Positions 38,126 to 49,464 of a DNA stretch of 64,000 bases are shown here, one piece after another. The notes below the pieces were generated by a model, which did not search any database, was not told where the DNA came from, and saw only the letters and a list, made by a program, of their open reading frames with translations. How positions within the stretch are numbered: position 1 is the first letter of the stretch; each line of letters starts with the position of its first letter. The position numbers and the translations under genes are program-made. Origin of the DNA: Mytilus edulis (lineage: Eukaryota; Mollusca; Bivalvia; Mytilida; Mytilidae); NCBI RefSeq assembly GCF_963676685.1, contig NC_092350.1, forward strand, positions 5,879,486 through 5,943,485. The letters are read 5' to 3'.

Positions 38126-38942
38126 ATAACTTTTTACTGTATAGTACATTGTTTACTTTTTCTTCGATATAAATAGGATGAAAATACTGTGGAGTGTAAT
38201 GCTAACCATGAAAACAGACTTTATCTCTTTTGGGTAGATGCACAACACATTGTTTTCCTTTGCCAATTGTAGACTGGTTCATTCTCTTCATTGGCAATTA
38301 TTTTTAATGAAAATTCATGTCCTTCCTTTACAACACAGTACGTACAGATAGTTCGTACACGAATCTTGGTAGATTACCTCTTGAAAATAGAATTTAAAAA
38401 TCTGTACAAACAACTGCCATACAAGTGGGAGGTTTTGCTAGCTATAAAATCATTCTCTAAATTTCTTCGGGAAACAGTCTGTACCAAGTCAGGAAATATG
38501 ACAATGTTGTTTCCCATGTATTCGTTTCATTTGTGTAACTTAGTGTGACATTTTGGTTTTGTACGTTTTATGGACTCCCTTCGTTCTGTAGTTGGAGTTG
38601 GTATTTTTGTTAAATCCTTTTTTAGACAGACTAAGCCTAATCTCCTACGTGAAATGTGAAACTGGCAAGGAATGCAGTTATTGTTTTATACCAAAATACA
38701 ATTTGAGAAAGCTTCCGTTTAGATAAATTAATTTATGACCGATCAAATCAAGTTCTAACGCTTAATATTTCAGAATTTAATAAAAGGTTTTACATTATTT
38801 TTTTTTAAATTTAACTTTTGATCAAAGTTTTATAATATCAACATTCAAAATTTTAAAATTAATTCAGGTTTAACTTTATAAATTTGCGATGACATTATTT
38901 ATCCTTGTTGATCGACCAAGTTATCCTCTGTTCTATTTTATT

Positions 38943-38966
38943 ACCGTATCACCATGGTGATACGGT
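38943..38966. other. 24-bp perfect palindrome
   Basis: The half-site ACCGTATCACCA is followed at once by its exact inverse TGGTGATACGGT, with no loop. It stands alone in repeat-rich spacer. It could be the fused tip of a foldback element or a dimeric protein site; nothing nearby decides. Confidence 0.75.
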
Positions 38967-39332
38967 TACGGTCTGATTCGTCAGATGCTAGACGTCAGGT
39001 TCGGGTAAATCTGTTAATGGTATTTCATTGATTATAAATACTATTTAATGGCTGCTTCGTTGCTGTTTCCGGAATGATTATGGGGGAAATGAAGGTCATA
39101 TTAACGTCTGATTGGCTATTAATGAGTGGTATGCATTATGTGTCAACGCGTCCGTATGTGCGGTCGGATAAAAATCATGATAGTAGGTCATCGGTATAAA
39201 TTGTAATGAAGTGTTCATTTGCTATCGTAAAGAGCTATAATATTTATTAACGAAGCACTTTCAATTTAGTGCAATCAATTAAATCAATACAATTCTATGA
39301 TTGACTTTTATAAAAGTATTTGTTAAAAAAAA

Positions 39333-41188
39333 GAAACGGAAATACCGTAACGTTTCCGATTTTGGTTCTGTTGTTAGGGATTTTAGTTATGACGTTATTT
39401 AAATTATGACGTCATATGCAATGTAAACAAAGAAACGCTATCATCAGGTAACGTTTTTTCATATCAAGGAATTAATATGAGGCAGGCATTACCTGTAAAT
39501 GGGGACGAAGTCTGTATGAATTATTATTTTGTAACTCAATTATTTGTCAAAAAAAAAAGACACGGAAATACAGTAACGTTTCCGATTTTGGTTCTGTTGT
39601 TAGGGATTTTAGTTGTGACGTTATTTAAATTATGACGTCATATGCAATGTAAACAAAAAACGCTATCATTAGGTAACGTTTTTTCATATCAAGGAATTAT
39701 TAAAAATGAAATAAGTATTGCGCGTTCCTTCCTATTTTATACTAGACTGATAAATATATATTTTACTCAAAGTTTCATACAAACGAGACCGGAAAAGGGA
39801 AGTATATTGTACATTTCTGCGCAGGTCCGGGATTTCAAAACATGACATAAAAAAAAATTGAACGATTTTGAGTTCATTAGTACAATGAAAAATTCGGGAA
39901 ATTTTCCCGAATTTTTTTTTTTATTGAATTTTCTACTGTTATTGGGGACTTCGTCCCCATATTAAAAATGAAATTGGTATTGCGCGTTCCTTCCTATTTT
40001 ATACTAGACTGAAAAATATATATTTTACTCAAAGTTTCATACAAACGAGACCGGAAAAAGGAAGTTCATTGTACATTTCTGCGCCGGTCTGGGATTTCAA
40101 AACACGACAAAAAAAATTTGAACGATTTTGAGTTCATTAGTATGGGGACGAAGTCCCCAATAACAGTAGAAAATTCAATAAAAAAAAAAGTTTGGGAAAA
40201 TTTCCCGAATTTTTCATTGTACTAATGAACTCAAAATCGTTCAATTTTTTTTATGTCATGTTTTGAAATCCCGGACATGCGCAGAAATGTACAATGTACT
40301 TTCTTTTTCCGGTCTCGTTTGTATGAAACTTTGAGTAAAATATGTATTTATCAGTCTAGTATAAAATAGGAAGGAACGCGCAATACCAATTTCATTTTTA
40401 ATAATTCCTTGATATGAAAAAACGTTACCTGATGATAGCGTTTCTTTGTTTACATTGCATATGACGTCATAATTTAAATAACGTCACAACTAAAATCCCT
40501 AACAACAGAACCAAAATCGGAAACGTTACAGTATTTCCGTTTCTTTTTTTTTAACAAATATTTAAGTTACAAAAAAATAATTCTTACAGACTTCGTCCCC
40601 ATTTACAGGTAATGCCTGCCTCATATTATGGGGACGAAGTCCCCAATTACGGTAGAAAAATCAATAAAAAAAAAAAATCGGGAAAATTTCCCGAATTTTT
40701 CATTCTACTAATGAACTCAAAATCGTTAACTTTTTTTTCAGATCTAGTTCCTGTTCCGGTTTCCCCCGCATTTGCGCAGAAATCTGTCTTGTTTTCACGA
40801 GACTTTGAAAAAAAAATTATATTTATCAGTCTAGTAAAATATAAGATTGGAACTCAATACAGTTTCATTTTTAATAATTGTTTGATTTGAAAAAAACCGT
40901 TACCTGATGGAAGCGTTAACTTTCTTTTGTTTACATTGAATAGGACGTCATAACTTAAAGAACGTCACAGCTAAATCCCTAACAACAGAACCAAAATCGG
41001 GAACGTTACGGTATTTCCGTATCCTTTATTAACATGTTTGAAGTAAAAAAAAATAATACATATACAGACTTCGTCCCCATTCACAGGTTATGCCTGCCTC
41101 ATATTACAATGAAAAATTCGGGAAATTTTCCCGAATTTTTTTTTTTTATTGAATTTTCTACTGTTATTGGGGACTTCGTCCCCATATT
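39333..41188 (-). mobile_element. Hairpin-ended element (copy C) carrying three nested copies
   Basis: Copy C (minus orientation) is broken into 39333-39474, about 39964-40140 and 41106-41188. Copy B (minus, about 39475-39963) sits in the first break, and copies E (plus, about 40141-40627) and F (plus, about 40628-41105) sit in tandem in the second. Each full copy is about 480-490 bp, with the hairpin GGGGACGAAGTCCCC at one end and GACTTCGTCCCCATTTACAG plus CCTGCCTCATATTA at the other. Joining the C fragments restores the order seen in copy A at 15987. No ORF. Confidence 0.8.
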
Positions 41189-41724
41189 AATATTCAGGGC
41201 ATTGAAGTTGAATAAACTTATTCAGATATTTCTATGGTATATATATCATGTATATTCTTGAAATTTATGGAAACATTGAAATATTTAAAAGTTTATGGCT
41301 TGTTTAGGATCATTAATTGTTTAATGACGAAATAATTCGGATCACTGATTATTGTGATACTTGTCACTTGATGGATTAATAATAAAAATAAACGTTTTGT
41401 TTAGATAAAATATTCAGCTTGAAATCAATAAAAACAATGATGTACAAACTGTAAATTATGAAACGGACTTACAAGTTCATCTATTTATACTCTAAGACTA
41501 GTCATACTACATTCGTGATTGACTGAATACAAATATTTTGTTAACAACTATCAATAAAGATAAATACATTGTATTCCAGTATTCTACTCTGCATTTAAAT
41601 CAAAGGGAAAATGATAAATTGATTGCGGCAATATAAATATTCTGTCAATTTTTCAACAAACTTTAACATATTTTGTTCAAATACTTAAAAAAAAATCGAC
41701 TAGACAACAATTAGAAAAAAATAA

Positions 41725-41818
41725 ATATCAGGGCGAATGGACCCTGGGCGAACAGGTATCAGGGCGAACAGGTACTAGGGCAAACATGAATCAGGGCGAA
41801 TGGACCCGGATTCATACT
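41725..41818 (+). repeat. Short CAGGGCGAA repeat cluster
   Basis: The motif AGGGCGAA or GGGCGAAC recurs at intervals of 16-21 bases (ATCAGGGCGAATGGACCC, GGGCGAACAGGTATC, AGGGCGAACAGGTACT, ATCAGGGCGAATGGACCC). It ends ten bases before the LTR-like element. Confidence 0.7.
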
Positions 41819-41827
41819 TTGTATTGT

Positions 41828-43627
41828 GGTGTCATACCACCAATTAAAAGTCCCTATCTGTTCAACCAAATTTTGCAATTTTCACAGCTTTCTAAATATT
41901 TTACCTTAAGTTTAACTTCATAGAAACTAGGTATATCCTGAATTGTACAGGTGTCACCTTTCTGCATGCCAATTTTCAACATACATTCAAAATCATATAA
42001 GAAAGCAGAGAGCTTCCGAAAGGAGGTACCACTAAAAATAACCCCTGGTTTTCTGGAAATCTTAAATTAGTATACTATGGAGCGCATTAATCCTCAATTT
42101 TTCATGCAAACTCATAGACAGGTAAATTTTGGCTCAAAATGGTCTTAATATATTTCTCTTTCAACAAAACTTTCATTTCTGCAAATTTGTTAGTTAGTTT
42201 AGGTGAACAATGACATCAAATGCACTTTTTTTTGTCCGAGTAGGCCTACTTTCACATACGTTCTAAATTTGAGGGAGTAATTGGTGGTATGACACCTAAA
42301 GAGACAAAAAAGTTGATTAGAAATCTTTTATTTTGCTTTATTCTTAATCCTTAGTCAATTTGTAGTTAAAAACAGCCTATCTGAGCATTATGCGACTTAT
42401 AATAAAAATTTCACAGCTCAATTTAAACTGACTGTAATGTATGACTTTGATAGAAAATACTTGAAAATTTCATTTTGGGCTACAGGAACATAAACTTTCA
42501 ATATCAAGATCATTGTTTTACTGATTTTTTCTTGTTTGTTCTACTTCTCTAAAGACTTCCAACAATTTTTGCAATGAATTTAGTAAAAAATCCAAGGTAT
42601 TGAAGTGTCAAGGAATATTGACCCCCCTTTTTTTCACTGGTGTCAGTAAAGTACTACAAATTGATCAACAGTGCAGTCATGGTCATTTAACTGTGTTTAT
42701 TTACATCAGTTAATAAAATTTAAGATATAAAAATTTCATTTGGAATAATAAATGGTGCTTTTGTGAGTTTCTGCAGTGCTTACATTAGGCTATGCTATCT
42801 GCCAAGTACATAGTATGACGCAATGCTATAAGGGGTAAAAATCAAATAATTTCATTAAATCTGCATGACAAAATTTTTTTGGGGGTAGTAAACAACTTAT
42901 GTTTCAATGTTTAACACCGCAGAATAACTTTCTGTGCATTTATAATATTATTTAGGACATTTTTTATATAAAAGCATATTGTCAGGATGGGAAAAGCTAA
43001 AAATAGGACAAACTCAAGATTTAGGCTCTAAATTTGCAATATGTGACATTTTGCCCCCAAAAAGATTGAAATGTGGCTACTATTATCTCAAATGATCAGT
43101 TAAGACAAAAAAAAACAATTGTTTTCTGATTTTGATGTTTCACCGCATTTTGCTTAAAGGTGTCATACCACCAATTAAAAGTCCCTATCTGTTCAACCAA
43201 ATTTTGCAATTTTCACAGCTTTCTAAATATTTTACCTTAAGTTTAACTTCATAGAAACTAGGTATATCCTGAATTGTACAGGTGTCACCTTTCTGCATGC
43301 CAATTTTCAACATACATTCAAAATCATATAAGAAAGCAGAGAGCTTCCGAAAGGAGGTACCACTAAAAATAACCCCTGGTTTTCTGGAAATCTTAAATTA
43401 GTATACTATGGAGCGCATTAATCCTCAATTTTTCATGCAAACTCATAGACAGGTAAATTTTGGCTCAAAATGGTCTTAATATATTTCTCTTTCAACAAAA
43501 CTTTCATTTCTGCAAATTTGTTAGTTAGTTTAGGTGAACAATGACATCAAATGCACTTTTTTTTGTCCGAGTAGGCCTACTTTCACATACGTTCTAAATT
43601 TGAGGGAGTAATTGGTGGTATGACACC
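41828..43627. mobile_element. Non-autonomous element with identical 469-bp terminal direct repeats
   Basis: 41828-42296 and 43159-43627 are direct repeats of equal length that I could not distinguish by eye. Each repeat itself begins GGTGTCATACCACCAATTA and ends with the inverse TAATTGGTGGTATGACACC. The 862 bases between have no ORF of coding character. TTGT flanks the whole on both sides (41824-41827, 43628-43631), a possible 4-bp target duplication. It may be an LTR-like element, or two copies of one short inverted-repeat element bracketing unrelated DNA. Confidence 0.78.
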
Positions 43628-43825
43628 TTGTGCATTCTATTATCACTGAGAATCAATTATGAGTTACCAAGCTTGACAATGCATGGTAATAAAAAATCAA
43701 AGCTAAGTGTAAAGAAAAAATAAGAAAAAAATGTCCTTAATAGGTGAACGACTTTATATCGAACATAGCTGGATACAGTTGTATATCTAGGCTAACCCCC
43801 TCTAGCTGAACGTCCTCCACTATAG

Positions 43826-44340
43826 AGGGATCCGACTATAGATGATATTATTATTGAAGGCAGCAAATTATATGATCGCATCTTATTTCCTTCAAACCCA
43901 AAATACTTGCAACACAGCGAGCTCACAAAAGATGTTCGCTTGTGGGGTAGACAATTTGATGTATACTCGTACATGATGATTCGTTCTGAGTTGTCAGAGG
44001 CAGATTTAGAGGGCGGTCCAGGAGCCCCCCCCCCCCCCCCTTTCTGGGAAAATTTGGTTGTTGGACCTGGGACTATTATAGTATAAGCAGTTATTGTCCA
44101 TTGATATATCAACAGCACTGAGAACTGCATTTGATATGTCTGATTTCAATTTATTCACATCATCAGGTCTTACAATTAGTACATTTTTTCGTAATGATAT
44201 AATTACTATTTGGTTTATTATGTAGGGAATCACTGAAGCATGACGGGAGAAGTCTCCCCCTTAATTGTCCCAGCTGACCTGAGAATCTGTCCCTCTTCAA
44301 CCATTGACGTGATACAACAATTACTTTTCTGTTGTGGCAT
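43826..44340 (+). pseudogene. Broken unrecognised ORF, split by a poly-C repeat
   Basis: 43826-43996 reads RDPTIDDIIIEGSKLYDRIL, then NPKYLQHSELTKDVRLWG and RQFDVYSYMMIRSELS without a stop. A repeat copy with a 16-C run follows (about 43997-44087). The protein-like reading resumes at 44088 as QLLSIDISTALRTAFDMSDF, then TSSGLTISTFFRNDIITIWF to about 44215. After more repeat sequence, further fragments (DGRSLPLNCPS, then in another frame STIDVIQQLLFCCG) run to about 44340. The charged, ordered composition is unlike neighbouring noise. It looks like a transposon-borne or domesticated protein gene decayed by insertion and frameshift. I cannot name the family. Confidence 0.45.
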
Positions 44341-44480
44341 CAGCAGAGGCGGATTTGGGCCCCCCCCCCCCCCCCCTTTTTGGGAAAAAATTTGTTTGCT
44401 TATATAGGAAATCACTGAAGCATGACTAAAGTGGGCCCCCCTCTACTATAAATTAGGTCACAAAGTTCCCCCCCCCCCCA
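43997..44480 (+). repeat. Copies of a dispersed repeat with homopolymeric C tracts
   Basis: Two copies share GAGGC(A/G)GATTT, a C run (44025-44040 and 44360-44376), TTT(C/T)TGGGAAAA and, downstream, GGGAATCACTGAAGCATGAC or GGAAATCACTGAAGCATGAC. A third C run lies at 44469-44478. Related inverted copies occur at 45778-45935 (CCAGTGATTCCCTATATAAA) and 46380-46455 (GAAAATTTCTGGATCCGCCA). Confidence 0.7.
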
Positions 44481-45524
44481 AAAAAAAAAATTTACTCTCA
44501 AAGTCCACATGTTAAAAAATGGCTTCTGTGTTATGACGTCGCAGGAAGGTGTCCCAGAAAAATAATAAAATAGTCTTGCCAGATGTCAGTCCTAAGAAGG
44601 CGTCCCAGAAAAAAATTAAAATAGCCTTGCCAGACGTCATAATTATTTGACTAGGAACATTTGTGATGTACATTTAGTAATGTCAGACATGTACATTTTG
44701 TAGCAATAAGGGTGTATTCAAAGCACAATAATTAATAATAAATCAACTCAGATGGAATTTTCATCAGTGGATGTAAGCATACTGATAAGTCAATTAAATC
44801 AGGAGATTAATCATTGTTTTTGAAGTTGAGAATTTTTATATTTTACTTATTTGGGTAGATACATGTAACATAACATTTATTTTGTCTTAATACCTGTACG
44901 CTCAGCATTCTTCATGAAAACTATCACACTGATTTTAAATCATTTTAGGAAAGCTCTGTGTAAGCAAACATTTCAGTAGGCAAAGAGTCTTTAGGCTGAC
45001 TGTAATAGTCTGTATATTATCTGAAAAGCTTAGTTCTTGTCAACTTCATATTCAAACATTTTAATAGATGTCTCCCCAATTTGGTGTATTTCTTTTATCT
45101 TAAATTTTTAGCATTTTTCAAAGTCATGTTAATTTATTTTTCGACCCAGCCCAGAAACATGCGGTTACCTATTATATGTCTGATTAAGGGAAAGGTGACC
45201 TGCCTCACCTCTAACAAAGGCTATATTTATTGTCAATGCAGACATTTAACCTGTTCAACACCAAATGCTGTCAAGTTTGGGCCCCTGGCCATGACTCTTC
45301 TTTTTTTATTATTCATCTTACATGTACATTTCCTTTGAATTTGTTTGCTTATTTGGTCTATGGTCTATAAAAAAACTAACTATATATGTACTATATTTCA
45401 TGCTCCCACAAAAATATTTAAAATGTATACATTTTTTTTTTACTAGCTTCTCTCATGTGATAGCGGTACCATTTTGGTCACTATTTATGTGTTGCGTTTA
45501 AATATGAATTGTAACACTTTATAG

Positions 45525-45630
45525 TGACTGAACAGGTAAACCAGATACTTCTCAAGAAACAGACAAAAGAAGACTACTTGCATTGAAACAGCACCAGACT
45601 ATGTATGAACAAAAACTCAGATTGGAATAG
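45525..45630 (+). CDS. Possible orphan terminal exon, two competing frames
   Basis: After CTTTATAG (45517-45524) one frame reads TEQVNQILLKKQTKEDYLH and stops at 45584-45586. A second acceptor, GACTGAACAG ending at 45535, gives KPDTSQETDKRRLLALKQHQ then TMYEQKLRLE with a stop at 45628-45630. AATAAA follows at 45677-45682 with a transcript-end-like context. Both frames look protein-like, and no upstream exon with a matching donor was identified, so this could be the end of a gene lost to repeats or chance. Low confidence. Confidence 0.28.
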
Positions 45631-45777
45631 CATGGAGGATATATTACGTCCTTGTGAATAAGCAAAGAAAGCTTTTAATAAAAGTGCATTTTTAAAATTT
45701 ATTAGGTTTTTCATTCATTTTCTGTTCAAATTTCAACATAATATGTCAAAAAAGCTAATCTAACTTTACTGAAACTT

Positions 45778-46455
45778 CAGTGGTGGATCCAGAAATTTTC
45801 ATAAGCAGGGGCCCACTGACTGCCTAAGAAGGGGCCCGCTCCAGTCATGCTCCAGTGATTCCCTATATAAACAACCAAATTTTTCTAACAAAAGGGGCAG
45901 CCCAGGCCCCCCTGAAAAACCCTCTAACTCAGCCTCTGACTTTAAATAAAACAATATGACAAGTGTTTCATTCACCAAATAACTGGTGCATTTTTGTGAT
46001 AAATTTCATGCGTAATTTTATGAATGAAAGGGGAAAGAAGATCCAGATGTGTTGTACCCGCACATTACAGTTGCAAACTGACCCAATTTTTTTATGACAA
46101 CCTATACTGACATTATCAGAGAATAAACATCAAATGAAAAAAGCACAAATAACTGATCAATATCAGGTATTACAGAATTAAATACATTTATATGTTTTAA
46201 ATTTATTACAAATTTTTTTTCTCAATCTTGTACATAGATATAACTGATTCTCATATTGAAGTACCAAAGACAACTGTCTATCCAAGTCACAATTTATAAA
46301 AATAAAACATTATAGGTTGTAGTATGGTCTTCGACGCAAAGCCTGGTTCACACCAAACAGCAATTCTATTTAGTCCATATCAATCACCAGAGGTAGATTT
46401 AAATAGGCAGTCAACCGCCCCCACTTATGAAAATTTCTGGATCCGCCACTGATCA
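45778..46455. repeat. Inverted pair of dispersed-repeat copies
   Basis: GTGGATCCAGAAATTTTCAT (45782) and its inverse TGAAAATTTCTGGATCCGCC (46432) face each other across about 650 bases. The left copy continues with GGGGCCC blocks and a tail shared with 44220-44420. It may be one inverted-repeat element or two insertions. Confidence 0.55.
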
Positions 46456-46974
46456 TGACAATAAACATTAACAAGTAAAACTAACTAATAATCCTGACTA
46501 TATGTATTACATGAAATGGTTGCCATCAGAAATGAAAATATAAATATTCAAAGTAACAAAAGCTTGATTACATGTGCAACCAAATATAAAGCACTATGAA
46601 AGGCTAATATTAATATGAAGCCCTCATCTTCAGAAATCAGGGGCAGATCCTGCCATTTTAAAAAAGGGAGGTTCCAACCAAGGACAAAATGGGGGGGGGG
46701 GGTTTGATATATTAAAAAATATAAGACAGGTGACAACATGTTGAAGAAAATTATTTGCAATTAATATTTCATTCCAAATCCCATTACCATAAAACCATCT
46801 TTTTCAAGTATTACTACATCTGGAAATTAGTAATAACAACACTTAACTTGTACTGTCAAAACTAATTGCATCTTCTAAGACAAAAATAAGATATTAAAGA
46901 CATCAATCACTTCTATACATGTAAGTATAAGATGTGTCATTCTCAAATTTGAAAGGCCTTCTGTAGTAGTCCAT

Positions 46975-47455
46975 TTTGTCAAGTAGTAATCCTAGTAAGT
47001 ACATACCCGGCCACGTCCACTTGTATTTTTGTCCATCTGATGAGTTAAGCCTTTTTCAACTGATTTTTATAGTTCGTTCTTATGTTGTACTATTATACCA
47101 CTGTCCCAGGTTAGGGGAGGGTTGGGATCCCGCTAAAATGTATAACCCCGGCCACATTATTAATGTATGTGCCTATCCCAAGTCAGTAGCCTGTAATTCA
47201 GTGGTTGTCGTTTGTTTATGTGTTACATATTTGTTTTTCGTTCATTTTTTTACATAAATAAGGTCGTTAGTTTTCTCGTTTGAATTGTTTTACATTGTCT
47301 TATCGGGGCCTAATATAGCTGACTATGCGGTATGGGATTTGCTCATTGTTGAAGGCCGTACGGTGACCTATAGTTGTTAATGTCTGTGTCATTTTGGTCT
47401 TTTGTGGATAGTTGTCTCATTGGCAATCATACCACATCTTCTTTTTTATATGTAG
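46975..47455 (+). mobile_element. Dispersed mussel-type repeat (GTCCCAGGTTAGGGGAGGG family), copy 1
   Basis: Landmarks in order: CCACTGTCCCAGGTTAGGGG, GGGTTGGGATCCCGCT, CTGTAATTCAGTGGTTGTCG, GTTTTCTCGTTT, TATGCGGTATGG, TTGAAGGCCGTACGGTGA and GTCTCATTGGCAATCATACC. The same order recurs at 57425-57815. Partial copies lie at 37978-38120, 51225-51375 and, more diverged, 58020-58230. No coding potential. Confidence 0.78.
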
Positions 47456-48009
47456 GTTATATGCTCTTTTATCAAGTTGATTATAGACACAGTATTCATT
47501 TCATTATAAATATCATTCTCCATTTTATTAAGTCTCCTTCCATTAATATAAACCTGGTCCACCAATAATACAACTAAAATCACAAATTAGTAGAAAAAAA
47601 GGGCTATGCATTCATATTGCTCGGTGTGCAATATTCCAATAAAAATAACATACTCACAAACCACTGATCTCAATATAATCAGCTAAAATACGGCAAGCTT
47701 TTTATAAAAGCTATTACTTGTATTCTAAATTTTGATTCGTTTCGTTTCGTTTTATGCAACTTTTGTTTCGCATCGTTTAATTTCTTTCTATCCGCTATTA
47801 TTCCGTTTTGCACTAAACTTAATTTGCATGCCGATGAGAGCGGACGTGAAAATTTTTGCAGAGACAATCCATCAAAATCATTGAAATTGTTTTGTCAAAT
47901 TGATTTCATGGATAAATATTATTATCCTTACATCGTATATTTTATGATTTGGATTATATTTTTTTTGTTGAGAAAGGTTTCTGCAGATATTTTCAGGTTT
48001 GTTTGAGAC

Positions 48010-48560
48010 ATGTAGTCAGATGGGATCCATTAGTAGTTTCCATGTGGGAAACTATCAGACCAATCTATTTGATGTCTGAGGGTTTTAGCTGTTCCCCTAA
48101 TGGATCGGTAGTTTCTTTCCGAGATCCTTTATCATAGGATTTTCGGCTTTCCTCTACCAGGAATACAGCTGGGCATTTAGCGGTATCGGTTTGGATTCCA
48201 AGTATGTCCTCTCCGGTTTCCCGTTCGTTGTCTAGGCTTTTATGCGGCATCCGGGGTGACCTTATCCCTTATTTTTTATATAATGTTTTTTTATATTATG
48301 CATTTTTTATATTTTTGAGGATGAGTGAGTCAGGTGAGTGGGTGTGTTCGTATGCTTTATTACATTGTACTTATTGTTTTGGGGAAGGTAAACTTTCTGG
48401 TTGTAAGACCCGTCACGGCCAGGCTGGGAGACTGGATAGGCAAATGCTCACATTAAATCTGTACCGATACAGTGTGTTAAATGTCTTCCTTTTTACACCA
48501 TAACCCATTGTGGTGCTCCTACTAAAGGAGGGAGATACGGAACATACATACATACTAGTA
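48010..48560. other. Unidentified segment of higher GC content
   Basis: This stretch is visibly richer in G and C than its surroundings (for example CCTCTCCGGTTTCCCGTTCG, GGCATCCGGGGTGACC, AGACCCGTCACGGCCAGG). Open frames up to about 100 codons exist on both strands, but none shows a motif I know. It is probably part of a transposable element not otherwise represented here. Confidence 0.35.
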
Positions 48561-48764
48561 CCCCGTAAAATGTAGCAGGCGTTACCGTAATAAAGATTTT
48601 ACTGTTTAGTCCTTTCTTATTTTTTTGGGTCAAAAATGAAAAAAAAAATTATATAAGCGAAATAATCAAAACTGCACTTTAAAAATTACCAAAAAAAAAA
48701 ATGGAATTGAAAAACGACCTTCAGCTTCGTACTTAATTTGGCCTATTTAACTTTTTTGGATTCG

Positions 48765-48850
48765 AGCGTCACTGATGAGTCTTTTGTAGACGAAACGCAC
48801 GTCTGGCGTAAATACAAAATTTAATCCTGACATCTATGATGAGTTCATTT
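48765..48850 (+). repeat. GAGCGTCACTGATGAGTC dispersed repeat
   Basis: GCGTCACTGATGAGTCTTTT, GTAGACGAAACGCACGTCTG and a following ATCCTGACATCTATGATGAG recur in diverged form at 58810-58880 (CATCACTGTTGAGTCTTGTG, CAGACGAAACTCGCGTCTGG, CTTTGATAACTAT). The preceding 60-80 bases also correspond. It is a short dispersed family. Confidence 0.65.
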
Positions 48851-49179
48851 ACTTGATGCCCAGTCAAGTACATTATTTGTATTACAATACTTTGCACTGT
48901 AATTGAGCTATATATTTGAAGATGAATTAAAATGGCAGAGTAATTATCAGTATATAATACTACATCATGTATCAAGCATTGTTAAATTGCCTCATCACTT
49001 GTAATAGGTTAAACTGGATTGTTACAATGACCTATATAATTTAAATTAGTTGAACTAAATTTCTTGTCATGATTGTATATCACTCACAACCTGTTCTTTC
49101 GCAATTCCATTGTAGAATTCATATAGCCTATATTTAATGACCTCTAGTAAGATTTTATATTGGTTTCTGAGAGGTTTTT

Positions 49180-49464
49180 TATAAGCCCTAAAGGGGGCCT
49201 CGGTGGCCGAGAGTTCTAAGTAGTTACTACTGTAATCACTAGCCAGTCAACTCTGAGGTTGTGAGCTCGAACCCCGCTCGTGCGGGTGCACTCGGCTCTA
49301 ATCTTAATTGATTAGGACTGTCAGTTTTCCTATCGAAGGTCGTTGGTTTTTTCCGGGCACTCCGGCTTTCTCCACCAATAAAAACTTGCCGCCACGATAT
49401 AGCCCAAAAGCGGTGCTTTAAAGTGGCGTTAAAACACCAAAAATCAAATCGTATAAGCCCTAAA
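49180..49464 (+). mobile_element. tRNA-derived SINE with 13-bp target-site duplication
   Basis: TATAAGCCCTAAA occurs at 49180-49192 and again at 49452-49464, bracketing a 259-bp body. The body opens GGGGGCCTCGGTGGCCGAGA, has a B-box-like GAGCTCGAACCCC (about 49262-49274), then a domain with GGTCGTTGGTTTTTTCCGGG, CACTCCGGCTTTCTCC and GTGGCGTTAAAACACC. That domain resembles deeply conserved SINE cores described in molluscs; the match is from memory and not checked. Perfect flanking duplications imply fairly recent insertion. Confidence 0.85.

Noticed and set aside
38291-38548. 85-codon frame considered as a small gene.
   Set aside because: No recognisable motif, no splice or start context, and part of it (AGTCAGGAAATATGACAATG) recurs at 14640, so it is repeat-derived.
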